A stretch of 41,815 bases of DNA from DATFMP01 sp035266845. GTDB taxonomy: Bacteria > SAR324 > JACQKK01. The stretch spans positions 1-41,815 of the forward strand of contig DATFMP010000014.1 in NCBI GenBank assembly GCA_035266845.1, written 5' to 3'. Every line of letters begins with the position of its first letter. Positions within the stretch are counted from its first letter, which is position 1. Positions 34,453-41,815 of this stretch are shown in pieces. The translations under genes were made by a program, and so were the position numbers. The notes under the pieces are model-generated. The model saw only the letters and a program-made list of their open reading frames with translations. It did no database searches and was not told the DNA's origin.

Positions 34453-34864
34453 GATACCTCCCGCCCAGGCGCAGAGCCTGGGACGGACGAAGGGGGAGCC
34501 GGGCAGGCCCGCGCAGACGGCGCCGGGAGGAAGCCACCGGATGAGGTCCATCCGGCAACACTGCCCATGCAGGAAGGAAACAAGCTTGGCATTACGGTAC
34601 CAGATTCGGAACGGCCCGTGCCGGACACAGATCACTTCGTCATGGAGACGAGGTGTGCGATAGTAGATGGATTGCTTGACACCCCGCCCGGGTTCACACA
34701 TCCGATCGCGCAGCAGACGCTTGACCTGCATCAAGGCGGTTCTGCTGTGATCCGATAGACTTTTCCCGAAATTTCATTTGCCCGCACCTGCCACGCAAGG
34801 GGGGCCTCGCGTTGAGCAGGAATCGGAACCGCAGAGGCTCCTGGCATCACAGGAAACCTGTCTC
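34453..34864. other. Divergent intergenic region between zinc-ribbon gene and CRP/FNR gene
   Basis: About 410 nt. It contains the FNR-type palindrome at 34721-34734 and a -10-like TAGACT (34756-34761), both oriented for the regulator. The minus strand has an uninterrupted frame to 34734 without a start that has a ribosome-binding site. No other element was recognised. Confidence 0.5.
34721..34734 (+). promoter_or_regulatory. FNR/ANR-type operator upstream of the CRP/FNR regulator
   Basis: TTGACCTGCATCAA matches the FNR-box consensus TTGAT-N4-ATCAA at 9 of 10 positions. A -10-like TAGACT starts about 29 nt from the box centre, the geometry of class II activation (centre near -41.5). Likely autoregulation, or control by another FNR paralogue. 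Confidence 0.6.
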
Positions 34865-35608
34865 ATGGCGCACGACGATCCGCACATCCCGCGCGGTCAG
34901 CCGTTGACCCTGGACTGTCTTACGTGCCGCACGCGCCGCACCGCAGAGTGGGCCGCGCTATCGGACGAAGATCTGGCCGAGGTCAACGCGACAAAGACGA
35001 CGCGGCGGTACCAGCGGGGGGAAATCGTGTACGCTCACGGTCAGCCCTGCAATGGGCTGTACTGCATCGCCTCGGGCACGACCGCGGTGCGCCGGGCGGA
35101 ACCGGCGCTGCCCACCGTGCTGGTGCGGCTGGCCTTTGCCGGCGAGACGCTGGGCTACCGGGCCCTGCTGGAGGGTACGGTCTGCGCTGGCGATGCCAAG
35201 GTGCTCGAACCGAGCGTGATCTGCCACGTGGAATTGGTGCCGGTGCAGCGGTTGCTGCGTCGCCACCGGCCCCTGGTGATGCGCTTCCAGTCGCACCTCG
35301 CCGCGGACCTGGACGCCGCGGAGGCCGGATTGGCCCAGGTAGCCTGGCTGCCCGTGCGCAGCCGCGTGGCGCGACTGATCGTGGGCTTGGCCGAGCGCAG
35401 CACCGAGATCAACGGCGAGGAAGCGCTGGAGGTGTCCCTGCCCATGACCCGCCGGGACATGGCCGAACTGCTCTGCACCCGTCCGGAAACGCTCACCCGG
35501 GCCCTGCAGTCGATGGAAGACGATGGCCTGCTGCGCAACGCCGGCCACCGCCTGGCCATTCCGAGCCTGCCGCGGCTACGCGAAGAGACGGTGCCCCCGC
35601 CGGCCTGA
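34865..35608 (+). CDS. CRP/FNR-family transcriptional regulator
   Basis: The 247-residue product has an N-terminal segment with Cys18 and Cys21 (DCLTCRTRRTAEW), a cyclic-nucleotide-binding-fold domain (GEIVYAHGQPCNGLYCIASG, VLVRLAFAGETLGYRALLEG) and a C-terminal winged helix. The recognition helix reads RPETLTRALQSME, with the E..TR pattern close to FNR's E..SR that reads TTGAT. Further cysteines lie at 62, 67, 107 and 120, so an iron-sulfur or redox role is possible, but the third Cys of the FNR cluster is missing. Start ATG 34865 has AGGAAA upstream; a longer TTG-started version (34778) is less likely. An FNR box lies 131 nt before it. Confidence 0.85.
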   Translation: MAHDDPHIPRGQPLTLDCLTCRTRRTAEWAALSDEDLAEVNATKTTRRYQRGEIVYAHGQPCNGLYCIASGTTAVRRAEPALPTVLVRLAFAGETLGYRALLEGTVCAGDAKVLEPSVICHVELVPVQRLLRRHRPLVMRFQSHLAADLDAAEAGLAQVAWLPVRSRVARLIVGLAERSTEINGEEALEVSLPMTRRDMAELLCTRPETLTRALQSMEDDGLLRNAGHRLAIPSLPRLREETVPPPA

Positions 35609-36098
35609 CAGCGCCGGATCCAGCCCTTGGACCCGCCGCGAGGCGCACTCGGCAGGGCACCCAGCGCCCGCATCTCGCGAAAGAACCGACAACCGATTGA
35701 TGGGGGAAACGCTGCTGGCAGGCTGACAAAAAAAGCGGCGGCGAGACACCCGCGTGTGCCCCGCCGCCCCAACGCCCGTCTCCGCAACGGGCGTGTTCCT
35801 TGCGACAATCCACTGCTGCCGTCACCCGCTTAATGGCCTGCGCGGCTGCTTCGCGGCCGGTCAGGCAACTCCGCAGGCAGTCCGCGATTTGAGCGGGCGC
35901 TGGAACGTACCACACAAATTCGCCAAAGCACCAGCCTTTGGGGCCACTTCCGTGAACATAGCGCCAGCAAGCACCGCCCTAGCGGGGCCCAGGGCAATAT
36001 GCTTTGGCCAAATCCGCGGCCAGGGCATCGCGTAGCGGCGGAAGCAAGAGAATTTCCTCATCACAGTCCACACTCCGCCCTGCAGCGCGACTGTGCTC
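35609..36098. other. Intergenic region between CRP/FNR gene and BCCP gene (convergent)
   Basis: 490 nt with no confirmed gene. The minus strand holds a terminator at 35728-35768, so transcripts from the biotinyl-carrier gene probably run through here. In the biotinyl-carrier frame, translation after its stop gives 39 codons of protein-like sequence (DEEILLLPPLRDALAADLAK within 36098-35982), then TAG at 35981-35979, then more open sequence to beyond 35800. This may be a decayed reading frame or a coincidence. A small GTG-started frame (36071-35979, 30 codons) is possible. Confidence 0.4.
35728..35768 (-). terminator. Rho-independent terminator for the minus-strand transcript
   Basis: Minus strand: a GC-rich hairpin (stem GGCGGCG paired with CGCCGCC at 35737-35743 and 35762-35768, extended by ACAC/GTGT) followed by seven T residues (35734-35728). 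A second perfect 8-bp hairpin (ACGCCCGT / ACGGGCGT) lies just upstream at 35772-35794. This is the best intrinsic terminator in the window. Confidence 0.8.
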
Positions 36099-36320
36099 TC
36101 AGGTGTCCAGCACCACCAGCGCTTGACCTTCGGCCACCGCGTCCTCCTCCTTGACGAGAACCTCCGCCACCGTCCCGGCGCCCGTGGCAAGCACGGGAAT
36201 CTCCATCTTCATCGATTCGAGGATCAGCAGGGCATCGCCATCGGCCACCTGCCGGCCGGGCTCCGTTTCGATCTTCCACACCTTTCCGGTGATCTCCGAC
36301 TTCACTTCGATGCGCGCCAT
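36099..36320 (-). CDS. Stand-alone biotinyl/lipoyl carrier protein (BCCP-type)
   Basis: The 73-residue product is a complete biotinyl domain: MARIEVKSEITGKVWKIETE, PGRQVADGDALLIL, the biotinylation motif ESMKMEIPV (Lys38), then VLVKEEDAVAEGQALVVL. It carries biotin for a carboxylase (acyl-CoA or pyruvate-type), but no carboxyltransferase or biotin carboxylase gene is nearby. Compact single-domain carriers like this act in trans in some bacteria. No other gene shares its transcript before the terminator at 35728. Substrate of the partner enzyme unknown. Confidence 0.9.
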   Translation of the reverse strand: MARIEVKSEITGKVWKIETEPGRQVADGDALLILESMKMEIPVLATGAGTVAEVLVKEEDAVAEGQALVVLDT

Positions 36321-36760
36321 GGTGCTTCGTCCAAGCGGATGCGATGCGTTGGACCGCTGTATTCGCGGGCGTCATGAATGCCCCGGACGGGCCTGCCGGG
36401 CACGTCTCATGGATCAACCCAACCATGCGGGGGTCGCCCATCCTTGTGTGTCGCCATCCGGATTGTCAACCGTCGGTGACAGCATCGCGCTCCACCGTCC
36501 ATTGCCCGGCGGCGGTGGAGCCCAGCCCATAGGGGTCCGCTGCCCAATTGTGCATTGACAGGCCTTGGTCCGTCTGCAAGACTCGCCGCACTTGGGGTAT
36601 TGGGCCATCCGAATTGGGGGATACGGCCCAGTCACAGAAGATCACACTGGTAGTCTGACCACGCGGGCGCGGCTTTCGCGCCACTTGGCGCGCGTAGCTG
36701 TGTGCTGGACTCTCAGTGCATTCCTGCGTCCGGATGGCTGACCATGGACTGGAGGGGACC
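36321..36760. other. Divergent intergenic region between BCCP gene and binding-protein gene
   Basis: About 440 nt. A TTGACA at 36555-36560 on the plus strand is a full -35 match, but the sequence 17 nt later (AAGACT) is only a weak -10. On the minus strand a Cys- and Trp-containing open frame (36762-36466) has no start with a ribosome-binding site and no recognised homology. No structured RNA recognised. Confidence 0.4.
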
Positions 36761-38365
36761 ATGTTGCGACGAGGACGATGGGTCGTAGTGGCGGCGGCGC
36801 TGGCTGGGCTGCTGTTCGTGTGGGGGCCGAGCCCGGCGCCCGCTCAGCAGCGGGGCGGCATCGTCAACTGGTTCAACTACGGCGATCCGGGGCGGCTGAA
36901 CGTGTTCAACGTCGCTGCGCTGGGCCAGCAGCAGGCCGTCGCGGGCGTGTTCAGCGGCCTGATGCAGTTCAGCCCGGACGAACCCAGCAAGATCATTCCC
37001 GATCTGGCCGAAAGCTACGCGGAGACCGATAACGGTCGGACGTACACCTTCCATCTCCGTCACGGCGTGACCTGGCACGACGGCAAGCCCTTCACGTCGG
37101 CGGACGTGACCGCGACCTACGATTACATGCTGGACCCGGCCAACAAGGGCAAGCGCTGCACGGCGCTGATGAAGCCCGTAGTGAAGTCCTACGAGGCGCC
37201 GGACGACTACACCGTGGTCTTTCACCTCAAGTTCGCCGCCCCGACCTACCTGCCCTCGGTGGCCTCGGCCTGGTGCCGCATCGCCGCCAAGCACATCCTG
37301 GCCGAGTACAAGGGCAATCTGGACGATCCCAAGGCTCAGATCGGCACGGGTCCGTTCATGCTCAAGCGCTACGACCGCGGCAGCCTGATCGAATGGGTGC
37401 GGAACCCGCACTACTACAATCCCAAACTGCCCTACGTGGACGGCGTCAAGCAGTTCATCCTGAAAGGCACGGACCGGCAGGTGGCTGCCGCCAAGGCCGG
37501 CCAGATTGACCTTTGGGATACCTGGCCGCCCATGTCCCATACCCGTGCGATGGAGATCAAAGCCGCAGCCCATGACAAAGCTTACGTCTACGAGGCGCCG
37601 ATCAACTCCACGTGGGAGGTGCACCTGAACTGGAAGAAGTCGCCCTTTAACATCAAGGATATCCGCCGCGCAGTGCAGCTCGGGTTGGACCGCAAGCAAC
37701 TGTTCGACAAGGGCGAGGAGGGCTCTGGCACGCCGTGCGCGATCCTGGATCCGGGCCTGTACGGCGACTACGCCATCCCCATGAAAGACCTCATGAAGAT
37801 TCCCGGCTGCCGGGAGGACAAGAAGGCCGAGGACATCGCCACGGCCAAGAAGCTGGTGGCCAAGCACTTCCCCAACGGTGTGGACTTCGAGATCGTCACG
37901 CGCTCCGTGGGCACCTATGTGGACCGGGTGCAGCTCGTCGCCGACCAGCTCCGCAAGATCGGCCTGCGCGGCCATATCAAGACTTACGAGAGCGCGGCCG
38001 GCTATGCAGCCTATGCCAAGGGCGATTTCACGATGATCGGCACCCAGGATTCGGGCGTCTATCTGTCCGACCCCGAGGGCATCTTCACCCTGCTGTTCAC
38101 CAAGGGTGCGGCCCACAACTGGGAGAACTGGGACGACCCCACCGTGGCCAAGTGGGTGGATGAGGCGCTGCGTGAGCGCAACCACGAAAAGCGCGTGAAG
38201 CTCTACCGGCGCATCCAGTACTACCTGCTGGAGAAGGACAACACGTCACCGGTGATCGGTTGGGTGGCCGGCTGGTTCTATACGGCCCATCGGCTGAAGA
38301 ACTACCATCACGCCAATACGATCTACGACAACAACACATTCCAAAGCGTCTGGCTCGAACAGTGA
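36761..38365 (+). CDS. Peptide/opine-type ABC transporter substrate-binding protein (SBP family 5)
   Basis: The 534-residue product starts MLRRGRWVVVAAALAGLLFV with a signal peptide cleaved after APAQ. The family-5 features are present: LAESYAETDNGRTYTFHLRH, GVTWHDGKPFTSADV, and IGTGPFMLKRYDRGSLIEWV, with DIRRAVQLGLDRKQLF in the C-terminal lobe. The family binds peptides, nickel, opines or other solutes in the periplasm; the solute cannot be told. GGAGGGGACC precedes the ATG. The two permease genes follow directly (63 nt), but no ATPase genes are present in the window. Confidence 0.92.
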   Translation: MLRRGRWVVVAAALAGLLFVWGPSPAPAQQRGGIVNWFNYGDPGRLNVFNVAALGQQQAVAGVFSGLMQFSPDEPSKIIPDLAESYAETDNGRTYTFHLRHGVTWHDGKPFTSADVTATYDYMLDPANKGKRCTALMKPVVKSYEAPDDYTVVFHLKFAAPTYLPSVASAWCRIAAKHILAEYKGNLDDPKAQIGTGPFMLKRYDRGSLIEWVRNPHYYNPKLPYVDGVKQFILKGTDRQVAAAKAGQIDLWDTWPPMSHTRAMEIKAAAHDKAYVYEAPINSTWEVHLNWKKSPFNIKDIRRAVQLGLDRKQLFDKGEEGSGTPCAILDPGLYGDYAIPMKDLMKIPGCREDKKAEDIATAKKLVAKHFPNGVDFEIVTRSVGTYVDRVQLVADQLRKIGLRGHIKTYESAAGYAAYAKGDFTMIGTQDSGVYLSDPEGIFTLLFTKGAAHNWENWDDPTVAKWVDEALRERNHEKRVKLYRRIQYYLLEKDNTSPVIGWVAGWFYTAHRLKNYHHANTIYDNNTFQSVWLEQ

Positions 38366-38428
38366 GCCACCGGCGCGGCCCCGGGCGTCGTTGCCCGGGG
38401 CCGCCCCTGGACGCACCCAAGTGGCCGC

Positions 38429-39391
38429 ATGTTCAAGTACGTGGTCCGCAGGCTGATGCTGTTCGTACCCACGCTGCTGGGCGTCACCCTCATCATCTTT
38501 CTGATGGTGCGCCTGGTGCCGGGGGATATCGCCACGATTCTCGTCTACGATGCGGGCAGCCTGCCCGCGGACGAGGCCAAGGCCCAGGTGGCCGAGGTGC
38601 GCCAGCAGCTCGGGCTGGACCGCCCCATCGTGGTGCAATACCTCGCTTGGCTCGGTCATGCCACGGTGGGCAACTTCGGCTACTCCTACTGGGAGAAGCG
38701 CCCCGTGGCGGATATCATCGGCGAACGCTTCCCGCGCAGCATGGAACTGGCCATCCTGACCCTGGTGCTGGCCATCCTGTGGGCCATCCCGCTGGGCGTG
38801 ATCTCCGCGGTGAAGCAGAACACGTGGGCCGACTACCTTGTGCGCGTGGTGAGCATCAGCGGCCTAAGCCTGCCGCTGTTCCTCAGCGGCATCCTCATGC
38901 TGTATTTCCTGGTGGCCTGGTTCGACTGGCTGCCCCCGCTGGAATACGTGGGGCTGTTCAACGATCCGTGGGTGAACCTGTCGCAACTCATCTGGCCAGC
39001 CATTGCCCAGGCGCTGTACATCAGCGCGCCGATCATGCGCCTCACGCGCTCGCAGATGCTGGACGTGATCCGCGAGGACTACGTGCGCACGGCCCGCTCC
39101 AAAGGGCTGGGCGAACCCAAAGTGATGTACAGTCATGCCTTGCGCAACGCCCTGCTGCCGGTGGTGACATTTATCGGCTGGTGGGGCGGGCGGCTGCTGG
39201 GCGGCATTGTCATCATGGAGATCATCTTTGCCGTGCCTGGCATGGGCACCGGGCTGATTGATGCGGTGAACCATCGCGACTATCCCACGGTGCAGGCCAT
39301 CGTGCTGCTGCTGGCCCTGATCTTCCTGGCGCTGAATCTGATTGTGGACCTGCTCTACGCGGTGATGGATCCCCGCATCCGCTACGCATAG
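38429..39391 (+). CDS. ABC transporter permease, DppB/OppB type
   Basis: The 320-residue product starts MFKYVVRRLMLFVPTLLGVT and has six predicted membrane helices. The conserved family region is VPGDIATILVYDAG and the long extracytoplasmic loop, then the EAA-type coupling segment (LRNALLPVVTFIGWWGGRLL region). It pairs with the following DppC-type permease, 30 nt downstream, to form the channel. No strong Shine-Dalgarno was seen; translation may be coupled to upstream translation. Substrate as for the binding protein. Confidence 0.93.
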   Translation: MFKYVVRRLMLFVPTLLGVTLIIFLMVRLVPGDIATILVYDAGSLPADEAKAQVAEVRQQLGLDRPIVVQYLAWLGHATVGNFGYSYWEKRPVADIIGERFPRSMELAILTLVLAILWAIPLGVISAVKQNTWADYLVRVVSISGLSLPLFLSGILMLYFLVAWFDWLPPLEYVGLFNDPWVNLSQLIWPAIAQALYISAPIMRLTRSQMLDVIREDYVRTARSKGLGEPKVMYSHALRNALLPVVTFIGWWGGRLLGGIVIMEIIFAVPGMGTGLIDAVNHRDYPTVQAIVLLLALIFLALNLIVDLLYAVMDPRIRYA

Positions 39392-39421
39392 CCCCAGGCC
39401 GCCACCCATCCGCTCTGCCCC

Positions 39422-40330
39422 ATGGAAAGCGAAGCCATCCAACGTGCCGCGGTCGCCGTCGCCAGCCGCCCACAGCGCAAGCGCTGGCGGCAGCTCGCCG
39501 GCCAGTTCGTCCACGACCAGCCGCTGGGCGCCATCGGCGCGGTGATCGTGGTGATCCTGATCGTGGTGGCGATCCTGGCGCCCTGGATTGCGACCTACGG
39601 GCCCAAGGCGACTGACTTTGACGCCTACCTATGGCCCAACCACACGCACTGGTTCGGGACGGACAACCTGGGCCGCGACATCTTCAGCCGCGTGGTATGG
39701 GGGGCGCGCCTGTCCCTTTACGTCGGGCTCACTTCGGTGGGCGTGGGCGTCACCATCGGGGCCATCTGGGGGGTTTACAGCGCGTACATCGGCGGCATGG
39801 TGGACGCGATCACGCAGCGGGTGGTGGACGTGGTGATGGGCTTTCCGCCCATCGTGCTGGCGCTGGGCCTGATGGCGGTGCTGGGGCAGTCGGTGAACAA
39901 CGTGGTGCTGGCACTGGTGGTGCTGCTCTCACCCTCCGCGGCGCGCACCATGCGCTCCTCAGTGCTCAGCCTGAAGGAGATGACCTACGTGGAGTCTGCC
40001 CGTGCGGTGGGCTCGTCCAATCTGCGCATCGTGTTCCGGCACCTCGTGCCCAACTGTCTGGGCACGTACATTGTGCTATTTACGGTCAACGTGGCCTACG
40101 CCATCGTGGTGGAGGCGGCGCTTAGCTTTCTGGGGCTCGGCTCGCCGCCGGACGAACCGTCCTGGGGCGGCATGCTCACCGGCGCCACGCAGAGCTTGGA
40201 GCGCGCGCCCTACATGGCGCTGTTCCCCGGTCTGGCGATCTGCCTGGTCGTGTTCGGGCTGAACCTGCTGGGTGATGCCATCCGCGACGTGACGGACGCC
40301 AAGATGCGCGGCCAGGGCGGCAACGACTGA
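39422..40330 (+). CDS. ABC transporter permease, DppC/OppC type
   Basis: The 302-residue product has a short cytoplasmic N-terminus (about 35 residues), a hydrophobic helix (IGAVIVVILIVVAILAPWI), then the DppC family pattern GTDNLGRDIFSRVVWGARLS, the coupling helix SARAVGSSNLRIVFRHLVPN and LSFLGLGSPPDEPSWGGML. It is the second permease of the same transporter. Downstream there are 99 nt before the enoyl-CoA hydratase. The two ATPases (DppD/F) of such systems are absent, so they may be encoded elsewhere or shared. Confidence 0.94.
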   Translation: MESEAIQRAAVAVASRPQRKRWRQLAGQFVHDQPLGAIGAVIVVILIVVAILAPWIATYGPKATDFDAYLWPNHTHWFGTDNLGRDIFSRVVWGARLSLYVGLTSVGVGVTIGAIWGVYSAYIGGMVDAITQRVVDVVMGFPPIVLALGLMAVLGQSVNNVVLALVVLLSPSAARTMRSSVLSLKEMTYVESARAVGSSNLRIVFRHLVPNCLGTYIVLFTVNVAYAIVVEAALSFLGLGSPPDEPSWGGMLTGATQSLERAPYMALFPGLAICLVVFGLNLLGDAIRDVTDAKMRGQGGND

Positions 40331-40429
40331 TCCCACGCACCCCGCACCCCCGGTACCAGCCGCCGCCGGTCGTCGCGCGCCTGCGCCACGGCGCGATGCC
40401 CCGCACCCACCATCGCCGAGAGGCCCCCC

Positions 40430-41200
40430 ATGTTCGAGACCGTGCGCGTGGAGCACCAGGATGCGCTCGCCGTGCTGACCCTGCACCGGCCCGATGCCCT
40501 CAACGCGCTCAATTCTCCGCTGCGCCGCGACCTGCTGGCCGCCATTACGGCCCAGCACGGGGACGACACCGTGCGAGCCATCGTGGTCACGGGTGCCGGG
40601 CGCGCCTTCTGTGCCGGCGTGGACCTCAAGGAGGCGCAGGCCGTGCAGGTGGAGCAGGTGGCCGGGTGGTACGGCCAGTTGCGGGACGTGTACCAGGCGA
40701 TCCGTCTGCTGGACAAGCCGATCGTGGCCGCGGTCAACGGCGTCGCCGCCGGGGGCGGCTTCCAAATCGCGCTGGCCTGCGATCTGCGGGTGGGTCAGGC
40801 GGGAACGCGCATGGGCCAGCCGGAGATCAACGCCGGCATCCCCAGCATCATGGGCTCATTCTGGATGAGCCTGCACCTGGGCCTGGCGCTGAATCAGGAG
40901 CTGTCGCTGACCGGCCGGCTGATGGATGCGGACGAGTGCCGGCGGGTGGGGCTGCTCAACCGCCTCGTGGCCGAAACAGACCTGCTGCCCACAGCCCTGG
41001 AACTGGCGCGCGAGCTGGCCGCCAAACCTCCGGTGGCCATGGCCCGCACCAAGCAGCGCTTCCGCGAGCTGACCCAGGCTGCCTTCGACGATACCGCCCG
41101 TGCCGCCATCGCCGGGCAGGAGGCAGCCTACCGGGCCGGAGAGCCCCAGGCCGTCATGGCCCGCTTCATCGCCGAGCGCGAGGCCCGCCGCAAGCCCTGA
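40430..41200 (+). CDS. Enoyl-CoA hydratase/isomerase family protein
   Basis: The 256-residue product has the crotonase fold. The oxyanion-hole segments are TGAGRAFCAGVDLKEA (about 53-68) and AAVNGVAAGGGFQIALACDL (about 102-121), followed by MGQPEINAGIPSIMGSFWMS, where the family has its catalytic glutamates; one Glu (in QPEI) is present, but the second Glu of classical hydratases is not obvious. It may be an isomerase or an uncharacterised crotonase. GAGAGG precedes the ATG. It follows the transporter genes and might act on the product imported by them, which is inference. Confidence 0.85.
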   Translation: MFETVRVEHQDALAVLTLHRPDALNALNSPLRRDLLAAITAQHGDDTVRAIVVTGAGRAFCAGVDLKEAQAVQVEQVAGWYGQLRDVYQAIRLLDKPIVAAVNGVAAGGGFQIALACDLRVGQAGTRMGQPEINAGIPSIMGSFWMSLHLGLALNQELSLTGRLMDADECRRVGLLNRLVAETDLLPTALELARELAAKPPVAMARTKQRFRELTQAAFDDTARAAIAGQEAAYRAGEPQAVMARFIAEREARRKP

Positions 41201-41373
41201 GGCAATACCCCCGGCAATCGCATTCCAGGTACGCCGGTCATGAAGCGACGGCAGGCCACGCCGGGGGCCTCATCCCCGAACCCCTTCCCATGGTGCTGCT
41301 GGCTCGCCTCGCAGGCGAAGCGCGCTGGAGAAGGGAAACACGCCGTGCAGGCTTGCACGACGGGCGACGACTC

Positions 41374-41427
41374 GCCCCTCTCCGTTTGCGGAGAGGGGCA
41401 GCCCGGCGCGAGCCGGGCGGGGTGAGG
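41374..41427 (+). repeat. Palindromic GC-rich repeat, copy 1
   Basis: An 11-bp hairpin (GCCCCTCTCCG with CGGAGAGGGGC, loop TTTG) is followed by a second stem-loop GCCCGGC / GCCGGGC and GGGGTGAGG. The order is repeated, in reverse, in the copy at 41533-41584. Confidence 0.65.
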
Positions 41428-41532
41428 TGCCGGGCGGGCGGCGGCCCGGCGATGTTCCGATGGGGCGGGGCGTGCTGCTGTGCATCCGCCCAACGGACTG
41501 GGCAGATCGGGCGCCCAGACCCACGCACGAAA

Positions 41533-41584
41533 CCCCACCCCGTCCCGCTCGCGCGGGCCACCCCTCCCCGTGCATGGGGAGGGG
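41533..41584 (-). repeat. Palindromic GC-rich repeat, copy 2 (inverted, diverged)
   Basis: On the minus strand it reads CCCCTCCCC, loop, GGGGAGGGG, then GCCCGCGCGAGCGGG and GGGGTGGGG, the same architecture as copy 1 with scattered substitutions. The two copies face each other about 105 bp apart. Confidence 0.6.
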
Positions 41585-41748
41585 AAGCTGCCGCCAGGCA
41601 GCGGGGAGGGGTTCCGTCCCCATTTGTCCGATCTCTCCCGCTGCACCCGCCGCCCCGATCCCGTACAATAGCCCCACGCGCGAAGCCTTGATGGACGCTG
41701 CTTGGCGCGATTCCCACAAGAATTGCGAAACGAACCCAAACGGGGTGC

Positions 41749-41790
41749 GCGAGGGGTGAAAACCCCTCGCTTGCTGTTCCTTTCCTTATT
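41749..41790 (+). terminator. Hairpin with T-rich tail (terminator or attenuator)
   Basis: GCGAGGGGT / ACCCCTCGC (9 bp, GAAA loop, 41749-41770) is followed by TTGCTGTTCCTTTCC, and a gene begins 34 nt after the hairpin. It may be an intrinsic terminator of upstream transcription or an attenuator for that gene. Confidence 0.5.
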
Positions 41791-41803
41791 GCCAGGGGGA
41801 GCC

Positions 41804-41815
41804 ATGGCCACGGAC
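41804..41815 (+). CDS. Start of an unknown gene (partial)
   Basis: ATG at 41804 with AGGGGGA directly upstream (41794-41800) begins MATD and runs off the window. Only four codons are visible. Ribosome-binding site and position after the hairpin support a real start; the product cannot be identified. Confidence 0.45.

Larger units (their letters stand above)
41201..41803. other. Intergenic region with palindromic repeats, no gene seen
   Basis: 600 nt after the enoyl-CoA hydratase. It has two inverted copies of a palindromic repeat (41374-41427 and 41533-41584), a TACAAT -10-like box (41664-41669) with a poor -35, and a 9-bp hairpin with T-rich tail (41749-41790). The open frames here are repeat-derived with no recognised homology. 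Confidence 0.5.

Noticed and set aside
34216..34734. A 172-residue Cys-rich protein in place of the 78-residue zinc ribbon
   Set aside because: It would start with TTG inside the FNR-type box, has no ribosome-binding site, and its first half resembles no known domain; ATG 34452 has a strong site.
41427..41759. A 110-residue plus-strand open frame in the right-end gap
   Set aside because: It runs through the palindromic repeats, has no ribosome-binding site and no recognisable domain.

Overview
The window is GC-rich bacterial chromosome with tightly packed genes. It probably comes from an uncultured diderm lineage. The evidence for this is MlaE/MlaD-type lipid transport genes, an O-antigen-ligase-like membrane protein, the short zinc-binding S14, an archaeal/eukaryotic-type prolyl-tRNA synthetase, and peptide ABC transport linked to an enoyl-CoA hydratase. 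Lineages such as Methylomirabilota, Rokubacteria, Tectomicrobia or a deltaproteobacterial relative would fit, but the sequence alone does not decide. No rRNA, tRNA or CRISPR array was seen.

Layout. (1) Positions 1-14494, all on the minus strand: one fused str-S10-spc cluster read rpsL-rpsG-fusA-tuf-rpsJ-[no rplC]-rplD-rplW-rplB-rpsS-rplV-rpsC-rplP-rpmC-rpsQ-rplN-rplX-rplE-rpsN-rpsH-rplF-rplR-rpsE-rpmD-rplO-secY, with secY cut by the window edge. rplC (uL3), normally between rpsJ and rplD, is absent and two hairpins sit in its place. A candidate promoter lies about 270 nt upstream of rpsL. (2) 14861-20958, plus strand: an O-antigen-ligase-like protein with an extracytoplasmic insert, mlaE, a long mlaD-like gene (no mlaF ATPase between them), a DciA/DUF721 gene and alanine dehydrogenase. 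(3) 20977-23019: a seven-bladed propeller lipoprotein, a 39-residue one-helix membrane protein, and a peroxiredoxin whose catalytic residue is encoded by an in-frame UGA followed by a SECIS-like hairpin, a likely selenoprotein. (4) 23139-33298, minus strand: serine hydrolase, 2-hydroxyacid dehydrogenase, small membrane protein, larB, gatB, a GxxExxY gene bracketed by a 26-bp inverted repeat, proS, two methyltransferases (one with a His-rich N-terminus) and xseA. (5) 33419-36320: msrA with its own promoter, a MITE-like inverted repeat, a small zinc-ribbon gene, a CRP/FNR regulator preceded by an FNR-type box, and an orphan biotinyl-carrier protein with a downstream terminator. (6) 36761-41200, plus strand: peptide-type ABC binding protein and two permeases (no ATPases), then an enoyl-CoA hydratase. 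(7) 41201-41815: two inverted copies of a GC-rich palindromic repeat, a hairpin, and the first four codons of another gene.

How it fits together. The left third is the translation core plus the Sec channel. The middle deals with the cell envelope, replication-helicase loading and amino-acid metabolism. The peroxiredoxin and MsrA suggest peroxide and methionine-oxide repair, and the CRP/FNR protein looks autoregulated. The standout observations are the UGA-encoded peroxiredoxin, the missing rplC, and several small inverted-repeat elements.
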